Origin: Anaerolineae bacterium
GTDB lineage: Bacteria; Chloroflexota; Anaerolineae; UBA4142; SHND01
Assembly (NCBI GenBank): GCA_022072245.1
Contig: JAJVIA010000018.1
Coordinates: forward strand, 61,138 to 97,035
Reading direction: 5' to 3'
Length of the DNA: 35,898 nt
Positions 25,288-32,487 of the stretch are shown in pieces (within the stretch, counting starts at the first letter, position 1; every line of letters starts with the position of its first letter). Below the pieces are notes generated by a model. That model saw nothing but the letters and a program-made list of their open reading frames with translations, was not told the origin of the DNA and made no database searches. The position numbers were made by a program, and so were the translations under genes.

Positions 25288-25905
25288 ATGCTTGACTCGT
25301 TTGGGCGCGGCGCAATTGCGGGTTATGCCATTGCGATTCCCGTCGGCGTTATTGCAATCTTGATTCTGGAAACGGCGCTCCAGCGCGGGTTCTGGCACGG
25401 TTGGGCGGCAGGGTCGGGCGCGGCGACGGCGGATTTGATTTATGCCGCGTTGGCTGCCGCGTTTGGTACAATCGTCGCGCAGTGGCTTGCGCCCATTGCG
25501 CCAATTTTGAAAATCGTCAGCGCGGCATTTTTATTGGCGTTCGGCGCGCGCGGACTCTATCAAACGTGGAAGATGCGTCGCAGCCGCGCGGAATTGCGCG
25601 GCGCGGAAATTAACGCCGGCATCGGCAAGACTTTCGCGACGCTTTTAGGTTTGACGCTTTTGAATCCCGCGACGATTGCATACTTTGCCGCATTAATTCT
25701 TGGCGGCACGGTCGGCACAACGCCCACTCTGGCGGATAAAATCGCCTTTATCTTGGGCGCTTGGCTCGCTTCGTGGTCGTGGCAGTCGCTGCTCGCCGGC
25801 ATTGGGGCTTTTGCGCATCGCCGCCTGCCGCCGAGTTTTCGCGTGTGGGCGAGTGGGGTGGGGAATTTTGTAATTATGGCGTTGGGGGTGGTGATTTTGA
25901 TTTGA
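25288..25905 (+). CDS. LysE-family exporter
   Basis: A polytopic membrane protein of about 205 residues with six hydrophobic segments. The opening GYAIAIPVGVIAILILETAL and the mid segment LLGLTLLNPATIAYFAALIL are typical of the LysE/RhtB amino-acid efflux family. ATG 25288 is preferred over the TTG at 25267, which would add seven polar residues. It exports an amino acid or similar small solute; which one cannot be read. It is separated from the ABC operon by a terminator and followed by the transposase. Confidence 0.82.
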   Translation: MLDSFGRGAIAGYAIAIPVGVIAILILETALQRGFWHGWAAGSGAATADLIYAALAAAFGTIVAQWLAPIAPILKIVSAAFLLAFGARGLYQTWKMRRSRAELRGAEINAGIGKTFATLLGLTLLNPATIAYFAALILGGTVGTTPTLADKIAFILGAWLASWSWQSLLAGIGAFAHRRLPPSFRVWASGVGNFVIMALGVVILI

Positions 25906-25913
25906 GGGGTTTC

Positions 25914-25936
25914 GGGCGAATAGAATTCGCGGCAAC
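25914..25936. repeat. REP-like hairpin upstream of the transposase
   Basis: GCGAAT-AGA-ATTCGC at 25916-25930 followed by GGCAAC. The same type, with GCGATT-AGA-AATCGC, recurs at 26367 and 26450 on the downstream side of the transposase, and inverted forms ending in GTTGCCGCGAATT lie at about 26532 and 26628. Confidence 0.7.
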
Positions 25937-25939
25937 GAG

Positions 25940-26374
25940 ATGCGCGCGCCATATACTCAGCTTTACCTGCATTGCGTTTGGTCAACTTGGGACCGCTTGC
26001 CCTTGCTTACGCCCAAACTGGAAGCTGCTTTGTACCCTGCAATAATGGAAAAATGCAAGGAATTGAAATCAGAAGTAATTGCAATTGGCGGGATTCAAGA
26101 TCATACTCATGTGTTGGTACGTTTTCATACGACAATCTCGGTTGCAGAATTGGTCAAGGAAATGAAAGGCAGCTCGTCGCATTTGGCGACCCATCAGATT
26201 ATTGGCAAAGATGATTTTTTCAAATGGCAAGGCGCGTACGGCGCGTTCACCGTGAGCAAACGACATGTAAAGGTGGCGACGGAATATATCGTCAATCAGA
26301 AAAAACATCATGCCGAAAATAATTTGTGGGATGAATTTGAAAGGACTGAAACGACAGAGAGTTCGGGCGATTAG
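25940..26374 (+). CDS. REP-associated tyrosine transposase (Y1/IS200-like)
   Basis: A 144-residue single-strand transposase of the Y1 family. The HUH pair is visible as DHTHVLV (residues about 54-60) and the nucleophile Tyr lies in ATEYIVNQKKHH near residue 117. The N-terminal YTQLYLHCVWSTWDRLPLL opening is typical. Such RAYT-type enzymes act on short REP hairpins; the flanking GCGAnT-AGA-AnTCGC hairpins here fit that pairing. The stop codon lies within the first downstream hairpin. It is intact and could be active on the local repeats. Confidence 0.9.
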   Translation: MRAPYTQLYLHCVWSTWDRLPLLTPKLEAALYPAIMEKCKELKSEVIAIGGIQDHTHVLVRFHTTISVAELVKEMKGSSSHLATHQIIGKDDFFKWQGAYGAFTVSKRHVKVATEYIVNQKKHHAENNLWDEFERTETTESSGD

Positions 26375-26640
26375 AAATCGCAGCAACAAAATCGCAAAAC
26401 CTGCCTCCGCAGGTTTGTAGTCTGCAAAGGCAGACTTGGCGCATTTGTTGCGATTAGAAATCGCAGCAACAAAATCGCAAAACCTGCCTCCGCAGGTTTG
26501 TAGTCTGCGAAGGCAGACTTGGTGTGCTTGTTGCCGCGAATTCCATTCGCCTGAATAGAACGATAACGATAACACAAAACCCGCCTCCGCAGGGTTGTAG
26601 TCTGCAAAGGCAGACTTGGTGTGCTTGTTGCCGCGAATTG
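26367..26640. mobile_element. Three REP/hairpin units downstream of the transposase
   Basis: Hairpin GCGATT-AGA-AATCGC occurs at 26367-26381 and 26450-26464, 83 bases apart. Each is followed by two hairpins: AAACCTGC-CTCC-GCAGGTTT (26397-26416 and 26480-) and GTCTGC-AAAG-GCAGAC (26420-26435). A third, diverged unit lies at about 26578-26640 and ends with inverted GCGAATTGTATTCGC. These are the likely substrates of the transposase. No gene is supported within them. Confidence 0.8.
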
Positions 26641-26660
26641 TATTCGCCTCTCCCTCTACC

Positions 26661-28010
26661 ATGTTCAAACTAGATTCACAACTCCTCACCCTCCTCCGTT
26701 CTCTCGACAAGAACGAATATGCGCCCGCGCCGCGCGAATTTTTGAAACGCGCGCCGAAATACGCGCTGCACATTCTCACCGATGGCATCACGCCGCAAGC
26801 GTTGGCAAAGGCGCATACGCCGACGTTTGACGCGCTCATTAAAAATGGCGTCTCGGCAACGGACGCGCGCGGCATCTTTCCGACGATTACGGGACCTTCG
26901 CATACGTCAATGCTTACGGGTGCGCGCGTCGGGACGCATGAATTTTTGTATCCGAAAATGTTGGATGCGTACGGCAATCGTTTGTTGGATTTTCCCGAAG
27001 GGCTGATGCGCGCAGAAACGATTGCCGAAGCGTGGCGGCCGCGCGGGATTACGACGGCGGACATTGGCTCGCGTTTTTTGCGCGGCGCGGACATGCTACA
27101 AAGCGAAGGCGTCTTTGGCGAAGATTACATTGATATCACGAATCGCGCGCTCGCGGCGCTGGAGGAATGGCAGCCGCATTATCTCCACGTCGTTTTCTAT
27201 GTCGCGGATTCGGCGGGTCATTTGTACGGCCCCGAAGCCGACGAAACATTGTGGACGATTCAACAGATGGACGAAATGACCGCGCGCTTGTTGAATGCGT
27301 ATGCGGACAAAAATCTCGACGGCGAGTTGGTGGTTGTTGTGAACGCCGACCACGGCATGGTTCCTGTGCGCGAAACGATTCCCCACGCGTTCGCGGAAAA
27401 TGTTGGCGCGCTGCCGCATGGCCGCGTCGCGTTAGCGCCGCGCGGATTCGACGACGCAACGTTTGACGCGTTAATGAATGACCCGCGCGTGGATGATATT
27501 TTCGCGCGCGATGAATTGGAATTGTTGGGCGCGTACGGTCCGCGCTGGGGTGAACATGTTTTGCAATTGCGCGAGGGATGGATGTTTGAAACGGCGCGCC
27601 CGCTCGCGGGTTTTCACGGCGCATGGTGCGAAACCGACAGGCATATCCCAATGATTCTCAGCGGCGCGGGCATTCGCGCAGGCGCGCCGCTCGACCTCTG
27701 CGAATTGATTGATCTCGCGCCGACGCTGTCGCTGCTGCTGGGCGGCGAGACTCCCGCGCAGAATCAAGGACGCGTTTTGTGGGAGGCGTTGGATGTGGCG
27801 GGCGAAACGCGCAAGGGGGGCGCGTACGTGGATTTATTGATGCAGCGCGACAGCGCGTTGGAAGAATTAAAGCAATTGAAACGCGAACGCGCGAGCGGCG
27901 CGATGTACCGTTCCGAATACGAAACTGAACGCGCGGAAATTTTATTGCGCGCGCGGATGAACTTGGTTGCGATGGAAGAAGAGAGAAAGAAATTAGAAAT
28001 TCAAAATTAG
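26661..28010 (+). CDS. Alkaline-phosphatase-superfamily phosphodiesterase (NPP-like)
   Basis: A 449-residue protein of the nucleotide pyrophosphatase/phosphodiesterase family, which hydrolyses phosphodiesters. Asp41 (LTDGIT) is a metal ligand, and the nucleophile is Thr77 in PTITGPSHTSMLTG. ADSAGHLYGP, NADHGM and GFHGAW supply the remaining metal ligands. ATG 26661 is chosen because the upstream in-frame region is REP repeat. Targets may be nucleotides, glycerophosphodiesters or phosphonate esters. The C-terminal about 60 residues are charged helix, and the last codons (KLEIQN) lie inside a heptamer repeat. No signal peptide, so probably cytoplasmic. Confidence 0.85.
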   Translation: MFKLDSQLLTLLRSLDKNEYAPAPREFLKRAPKYALHILTDGITPQALAKAHTPTFDALIKNGVSATDARGIFPTITGPSHTSMLTGARVGTHEFLYPKMLDAYGNRLLDFPEGLMRAETIAEAWRPRGITTADIGSRFLRGADMLQSEGVFGEDYIDITNRALAALEEWQPHYLHVVFYVADSAGHLYGPEADETLWTIQQMDEMTARLLNAYADKNLDGELVVVVNADHGMVPVRETIPHAFAENVGALPHGRVALAPRGFDDATFDALMNDPRVDDIFARDELELLGAYGPRWGEHVLQLREGWMFETARPLAGFHGAWCETDRHIPMILSGAGIRAGAPLDLCELIDLAPTLSLLLGGETPAQNQGRVLWEALDVAGETRKGGAYVDLLMQRDSALEELKQLKRERASGAMYRSEYETERAEILLRARMNLVAMEEERKKLEIQN

Positions 28011-28073
28011 AAATTCAAGACGGCTAACGAGAATCTCAAATTTTGAATTTTGAATTTCAACTTTTGATTTTCG
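27990..28073. repeat. Heptamer-phased dyad reaching into a coding end
   Basis: AAATTAG and AAATTCA alternate from 27990, inside the last codons of the phosphodiesterase, through its TAG stop (28008-28010). After a 14-base hinge, AATTTTG and AATTTCA heptads run to about 28073. The two arms are nearly complementary. It precedes the HAD start at 28090. Confidence 0.88.
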
Positions 28074-28089
28074 ATCCGCCCTCTGCCAC

Positions 28090-29109
28090 ATGCTAAACGG
28101 ACGCTGGACGCCAGAGAATCGCGCGGCATTGGAAACATTGCTCGCGCGTAAATTTGCTTACACACCCATCGCGGTTTTTGATTGGGACAATACGTGCATT
28201 GCGGGCGACACGTCGGACGTCGTTTTTCACGAATTGTGCCGCGATTTGGCGTTTCAGTTTAAACATCCCGCTTTCGTAAATTGGGTGGAGGAAATTCCGA
28301 TTCCTTCGCGCATTTTGGAATGTGCGGAAATGTTTCGCGCGCGTGATATGCGCGAGACGCGCGCCGCGCTGCGTTTTGAATTGGAACGCACGCGTTGGGC
28401 TTTGCACGAAAGCGAAGATGACAATCAAGCGTGGGCATGGGATACGGGCGCGTTCGTCGGTTGGACGCCGCAGCAGGTTCGTGAGTACACGCGCCGCGTG
28501 ATTGCGCGCGAATTGGCGCAGCCGCGGCGCGCCGAATTTTTGACGCATCCCGCGCACATGCGCGCGGAAAAAATTGGCGCGGGCGCGGTCAAGCAAGATC
28601 TGTCGGGACTGCCTTATTTGGAACGCGCGGCGCAGATGCGCGCGCTGGATTTGGACGCCGACCTGACTTTGCCCATTGCGCGCGGTTTGCGCGAACGCGC
28701 GGAAATGCGCGAATTGTTGTACCGTTTTCGCGCGGCGGATTGGGCGGTTTTTATTATCACCGCGTCGCCGCAGTGGGAAATTGAAGCGTTTGCAGAGCGC
28801 TATTTTTTTTCGCCTCAAAACGTTATCGGGATGCGCCGCGCGATTGTCAATGGACGCATCACCGCCGCGTTCGAGCCGCCCTGCTCGTGGGGCGACGGCA
28901 AATTGGATGCGTACAATTTATTTGTGTCGCGCGAACGTCCGCCAAATTTTTGCGCGGGCGACAGCGCCGGCGATTGGAAATTGCTCGAATGGGCAACCGA
29001 CGGCGCGCTGTTGCTTGAACCCACCGCCGATGCGCTGCGAAATTTCGCGGACTGGAAAATTTCGCTGGGCGAAAATTGGCTCGTACAGAAATTCGAGGAC
29101 GAAAGATAA
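28090..29109 (+). CDS. HAD phosphatase, phosphorylcholine-phosphatase-like
   Basis: A 339-residue HAD protein. Motif I is DWDNT at residues 31-35, motif II Thr/Ser in IITAS, motif III Lys in GDGKLDA, and motif IV GDSAGDWKLL. The DxDNT form and length recall phosphorylcholine phosphatase (PchP) and phosphoserine-phosphatase-like enzymes rather than short HADs. It has an inserted cap of about 150 residues rich in helix. It follows the phosphodiesterase on the same strand, so the two could act in sequence: diester, then monoester. ATG 28090 has no strong Shine-Dalgarno. No signal peptide is seen, unlike periplasmic PchP. Family sure, substrate inferred. Confidence 0.8.
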   Translation: MLNGRWTPENRAALETLLARKFAYTPIAVFDWDNTCIAGDTSDVVFHELCRDLAFQFKHPAFVNWVEEIPIPSRILECAEMFRARDMRETRAALRFELERTRWALHESEDDNQAWAWDTGAFVGWTPQQVREYTRRVIARELAQPRRAEFLTHPAHMRAEKIGAGAVKQDLSGLPYLERAAQMRALDLDADLTLPIARGLRERAEMRELLYRFRAADWAVFIITASPQWEIEAFAERYFFSPQNVIGMRRAIVNGRITAAFEPPCSWGDGKLDAYNLFVSRERPPNFCAGDSAGDWKLLEWATDGALLLEPTADALRNFADWKISLGENWLVQKFEDER

Positions 29110-29133
29110 AGGCGAAAGGATGAGGCAATGCGC

Positions 29134-29162
29134 TTGCAATAGATTTTCGGCGCGTCTATAAT
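29134..29162 (+). promoter_or_regulatory. Promoter for the eutN-eutA pair
   Basis: TTGCAA at 29134-29139, a 17-nt spacer and a perfect TATAAT at 29157-29162. The leader holds a small hairpin, TTCTGAA (29202-29208) with TTCAGAA (29214-29220). It gives the EutN gene its own transcript. Confidence 0.6.
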
Positions 29163-29222
29163 CTTTTCAGTAACGATATTTTTTGTGATTGCATGATTCC
29201 ATTCTGAATGCCTTTCAGAACG

Positions 29223-29246
29223 AATCACCCAATCGCCCAATCACCT
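29223..29246. repeat. Three 8-bp words in front of eutN
   Basis: AATCACCC, AATCGCCC and AATCACCT are laid head to tail at 29223-29246, ending directly at the ATG. The expected Shine-Dalgarno is absent. An 8-base relative of the 7-base arrays elsewhere. Confidence 0.7.
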
Positions 29247-29534
29247 ATGTTAATCTGTCGCGTCGTCGGCAATGTCGTTTCGACCATCAAGGACGAAAAA
29301 CTCACAGGCAAGAAAATTCTCATCGTGCGCGAAGCCACCACCGAAAATGAACTCGTCGGCAAACCGATCGCCGCGATTGATACGGTGGACGCGGGCGTCG
29401 GCGATTTGGTACTCATCGCGCAAGGTTCGTCCGCGCGTCAAACCACGTCCACCAAAGACACGCCCACCGATGCCGTCATCATGGCAATCATTGACGAACT
29501 CGCGGTGGACGGCAAAATCACGTTCAAGAAATGA
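29247..29534 (+). CDS. eutN: EutN/CcmL-type bacterial microcompartment vertex protein
   Basis: A 95-residue protein of the EutN/CcmL family, whose pentamers cap the corners of microcompartment shells. The beginning MLICRVVGNVVSTIKDEKL and the middle LIAQGSSARQT are the family pattern. ATG 29247 is preferred over the upstream TTG at 29208, which lies in a hairpin. No hexameric shell (BMC-domain) gene or signature enzyme is in the window. It pairs with EutA on the same strand, under a promoter at 29134. A stand-alone EutN could be part of a shell encoded elsewhere, or have lost that role. Confidence 0.9.
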   Translation: MLICRVVGNVVSTIKDEKLTGKKILIVREATTENELVGKPIAAIDTVDAGVGDLVLIAQGSSARQTTSTKDTPTDAVIMAIIDELAVDGKITFKK

Positions 29535-29538
29535 ATGT

Positions 29539-29612
29539 ATCCACGAATAACGCGAATAACGCGAATTGAAAAACGAAAAATTTCAGTTCGCGTTATTCGT
29601 GTAATTCGCGGA
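29539..29612. repeat. Nine-base-word dyad between eutN and eutA
   Basis: The left arm 29539-29568 steps by 9 (CACGAATAA, CGCGAATAA); the right arm 29583-29612 is its complement with about four mismatches. The gap runs from just after the eutN stop (29534) to just before the eutA start (29621). The same ATCCACGAATAAC word makes the array at 32075-32485. Confidence 0.85.
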
Positions 29613-29620
29613 TTCTCTGA

Positions 29621-31054
29621 ATGGCTGGCTCGCGTACATTATTGAGCGTCGGTCTTGACGTTGGCACGACGACGACGCAAATTGTTTTTTCGCGGATTCA
29701 TCTGCGAAACATTGCGCCCGCGTCGCAAGCGCCGCGCATCGGTCTCGGCGACCGCGAGGTGTTGTATCAATCGGAAATCGTCTTGACGCCGCTTGCAACG
29801 CGTGACCGCGTAGACCTCCGCGCGTTGGATGAAATCGTGAAGCGCGAATATCAGCGCGCGGGATATTCGCCCGCCCAAATCGAAACGGGCGCGGTGATTG
29901 TGACGGGTGAAATTGCGAAAAAAGAAAACGCGGCGGAAATTTTGCAAGCGCTCGGAAAATACGCGGGCGAGTTTGTCGTCACTGTCGCGGGTCCGCGACT
30001 CGAAGCGCAGATGGCGGGACGCGGCAGCGGCGCGGCGGCGTACTCGCGCGAACATTATGCGCGCGTGACGAATGTGGACATTGGCGGCGGCACGGCAAAT
30101 AGCGCGGTCTTTGAATTGGGCAACACGCTCGCCGCGGCGGCGCTGAATGTCGGCGGGCGCATTATCGAGCTGGACCGCAGTACGATGCAGATTCGTTACA
30201 TCGCCGAACCCGCGCGCAAAATTATTCAGCATCACAACTTGCCGATTCAAGTTGGAACGCGCGCAGAGATTGGACCCTTGCGCGAATTTTGCAACATCCT
30301 CGCGGAACTGACGGTGGAATTGATTGAGGGCCGCGAGTCGCAACTCGGTCATCAAGTCATGCTCACGCCGCCGATGAGTGTGAATGGACGTAATACAAAA
30401 TTATTTATCAGCGGCGGCGTCGGACATTATTTTTATCATCCGCTTGGAAACGTAACGTTGGAAAGCATTACGCGGCATGACGACATTGGGCCCTTGTTTG
30501 GGCTCGCGCTGCGCGAAAATAAAACGCTTGTGGCGATGGAAGCCGTCGAACCGCCCGAAACCATTCGCGCGACGGTGATTGGCGCGAGCTCGCAAACGGT
30601 GACGTTGAGCGGTTCGACGATTTGGGCAGAGAAACAAATTTTGCCGATAAAAAATGTGCCTGTTGTGCGCCCGTATTTAGGAAGTACGTCGAACATTCCC
30701 GACGCGATTATTCAAGCGCTGGCGCGGATGGAAATTGACGCGCCGCGCGAGAACGCGGCGATTGCGTTGGATATTCGCGGCGCGCTCGATTTTTCGCAGT
30801 TACAAAATTTAGCGGCAGGATTGTCGGAATACGCCGCGCGCACATTGCCGAACGAACGTCCGTTGATTTTGATTTTGGGCCGCGATTACGCGCAGAGTTT
30901 GGGGCAGGCAATCAAAACAATCTCGCCGCACCGCGCGCTGCTTGCAATTGACCAAGTGGGTTTGGACGAAGGCGATTACATTGACATTGGCTTGCCGATG
31001 TTGGATGGACGCGTCGTGCCATTGAGCGTCAAGACGTTGGTGTTTTATAGGTAA
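29621..31054 (+). CDS. eutA: EutA-type ethanolamine ammonia-lyase reactivating factor
   Basis: A 477-residue ASKHA-fold protein of the EutA family. The N-terminus shows LSVGLDVGTTTTQIVFSRI, the P-loop-like ATP site, and the middle VDIGGGTANSAVFELG, the second phosphate motif. GVGHYFYHP and the C-terminal DQVGLDEGDYIDIGLPM are also typical. EutA releases damaged adenosylcobalamin from ethanolamine ammonia-lyase with ATP. The lyase subunits EutB/EutC are not in the window, so they must be elsewhere or absent. Gene order with EutN fits an ethanolamine programme and agrees with the cobalamin theme upstream. ATG 29621 follows the 9-base-word dyad directly, without clear Shine-Dalgarno. Confidence 0.9.
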   Translation: MAGSRTLLSVGLDVGTTTTQIVFSRIHLRNIAPASQAPRIGLGDREVLYQSEIVLTPLATRDRVDLRALDEIVKREYQRAGYSPAQIETGAVIVTGEIAKKENAAEILQALGKYAGEFVVTVAGPRLEAQMAGRGSGAAAYSREHYARVTNVDIGGGTANSAVFELGNTLAAAALNVGGRIIELDRSTMQIRYIAEPARKIIQHHNLPIQVGTRAEIGPLREFCNILAELTVELIEGRESQLGHQVMLTPPMSVNGRNTKLFISGGVGHYFYHPLGNVTLESITRHDDIGPLFGLALRENKTLVAMEAVEPPETIRATVIGASSQTVTLSGSTIWAEKQILPIKNVPVVRPYLGSTSNIPDAIIQALARMEIDAPRENAAIALDIRGALDFSQLQNLAAGLSEYAARTLPNERPLILILGRDYAQSLGQAIKTISPHRALLAIDQVGLDEGDYIDIGLPMLDGRVVPLSVKTLVFYR

Positions 31055-31129
31055 GTTAAAAGTTCAAAGTCAAAAGCTAAAAGTGATTGGCGTTACTTGG
31101 CTTTTAGCTTTTAACTTTTCATTTTCATC
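31053..31129. repeat. Heptamer-phased dyad, exactly stop to start
   Basis: Heptads of the type AAGTTAA, AAGTCAA and AAGCTAA run from the eutA stop at 31052-31054, through a 14-base hinge, to TTTTAGC and TTTTAAC, ending at the TTG start 31130. AAAAGCTAAAAG at 31072-31083 is an exact complement of 31101-31112. The AAGT words recur at 34169-34210. Confidence 0.92.
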
Positions 31130-32083
31130 TTGATTCTCGTTGCAAGTACGAATGCCGAAATTGGTTTCGCGGCGGGAATGAAACTTCTGCGCGCGGGCGG
31201 CAGCGCGTTGGACGCGGTGGAAGCGACGATTCACGCCGTTGAATCGAATCCCGATGACCACAGCGTCGGTTACGGCGGCTTGCCCAACATTCTCGGTCAG
31301 GTGGAATTGGACGCGAGCATCATGGACGGCAAAACGCTTGCGGCGGGTGCAGTGTGCGCGGTCAAACATTACGAGCATCCGATTTCGATTGCGCGCCAAG
31401 TGATGGAACGCTTGCCGCACGTAATGTTGGCGGGCGCGGGCGCGGAACGTTTTGCGCGCGAGCTCGGCATGAAAAAGAAAAATTTGTTGAGTGACGCGGC
31501 GCGCGCGATTTACGAAAACAAAGTGAGCGATTCGCCGCGTTACAATACGATGCGCGAGTTGGTTTCGCGCGCGACGCACGACCCCGAAATCGCGGCGAGC
31601 GCCGACGAATACGGTGATGAATCACATCGAAGCGATGTAACACATTTTGGCACGACGAATGTGATTGCGATTGACGACGCGGGAAATTTCGCGTGCGGCG
31701 TCAGCACTAGCGGCTGGGCGTGGAAATATCCGGGGCGCGTCGGCGATTCGCCCATCATTGGCGCGGGAAATTATTGCGATAATCGTTACGGCGCGTGCGC
31801 GTGTACGGGCTATGGCGAAATGGCAATGCGCGCGAATACGGCACATTCGGTTGTGCTGTACATGAAAATGGGAATGTCGCTTGCACGCGCGGCGCGCGAA
31901 GCGATGCGCGATTTGCGCGCGCTCACGGTTCCGTTTCCGCCGGGGATGAATTTGATTGCGGTGGACGCGCAGGGCAAGCACGTTGGCTTTACAACTGAAA
32001 CCGACCGCGTAGTCGAATATGTGTATCAAACGGAAACGATGAAAGCGCCGCGGCGGAAAAAGCGAAGTGTCGTGCCGCTGTAA
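31130..32083 (+). CDS. Isoaspartyl peptidase / glycosylasparaginase-type N-terminal nucleophile hydrolase
   Basis: A 317-residue Ntn hydrolase of the asparaginase-2 family. These precursors self-cleave before a Thr; the likely nucleophile is Thr175 in HFGTTNVIAIDDAGN, followed by CGVSTSGWAWKYPGRVGDSP and the ACACTGYGE loop. That variant (WAWKYPGRVGDSP) fits glycosylasparaginase, which removes the sugar-linked Asn. The N-terminus, LVASTNAEIGFAAGM, is shorter than usual by some residues. The start is TTG 31130, because the heptamer array abuts it and no ATG is near. It is probably cytoplasmic. The substrate is uncertain: isoaspartyl peptides or N4-glycosylasparagine. Confidence 0.85.
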   Translation: MILVASTNAEIGFAAGMKLLRAGGSALDAVEATIHAVESNPDDHSVGYGGLPNILGQVELDASIMDGKTLAAGAVCAVKHYEHPISIARQVMERLPHVMLAGAGAERFARELGMKKKNLLSDAARAIYENKVSDSPRYNTMRELVSRATHDPEIAASADEYGDESHRSDVTHFGTTNVIAIDDAGNFACGVSTSGWAWKYPGRVGDSPIIGAGNYCDNRYGACACTGYGEMAMRANTAHSVVLYMKMGMSLARAAREAMRDLRALTVPFPPGMNLIAVDAQGKHVGFTTETDRVVEYVYQTETMKAPRRKKRSVVPL

Positions 32084-32485
32084 AACTTTGCTTTGATCCA
32101 CGAATAACACGAATAACACGAATCCCAATTCGCGTGGTTGGCGTTATTCGTGGATTCCAAGTGTTTGTATGATGAAAGCGCCGCTGTCAACCTTTGCTTT
32201 AATCCACGAATAACACGAATAACACGAATCCCAATTCGCGTGGTTGGCGTTATTCGTGGATTCCAAGTGTTTGTATGATGAAAGCGCTGCTGTCAACCTT
32301 TGCTTTAATCCACGAATAACACGAATAACGCAAATCTGATTCGCGTGATTCGCGTTATTCGTGGATTCCAAGTGTTTGTATGATGAAAGCGCCGCTGTAA
32401 AACTTTGCTTTGATCCACGAATAACACGAATAACGCAAATCTGATTCGCGTGATTCGCGTTATTCGTGGATTCCAAGCGTTTGAA
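32075..32485. repeat. Tandem array, four copies of about 106 bp
   Basis: CCGCTGT marks each unit at 32075, 32181, 32287 (CTGCTGT) and 32392, a step of 105-106 bp. Each unit holds a dyad, TCCACGAATAAC pairing with GTTATTCGTGGA, with 9-base stepping in the left arm. The rest reads CCAAGTGTTTGTATGATGAAAGCG. The first copy overlaps the asparaginase stop, and the last ends 3 bases before the ankyrin start. Minus-strand open frames here are repeat translations and are not genes. Confidence 0.9.
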
Positions 32486-32487
32486 AA

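Noticed and set aside
27091-27115. Third copy of the ankyrin-end repeat (ADMLQSEG in the phosphodiesterase)
   Set aside because: The match is at protein level only and short; the DNA differs at several positions, so chance is likely.
32075-32485. CRISPR array or a coding repeat protein on the minus strand
   Set aside because: Units of 106 bp have no unique spacers. The minus-strand open frames only translate the dyad words (repeated NHANQICVIRVIRG-like text) and have no start signals.
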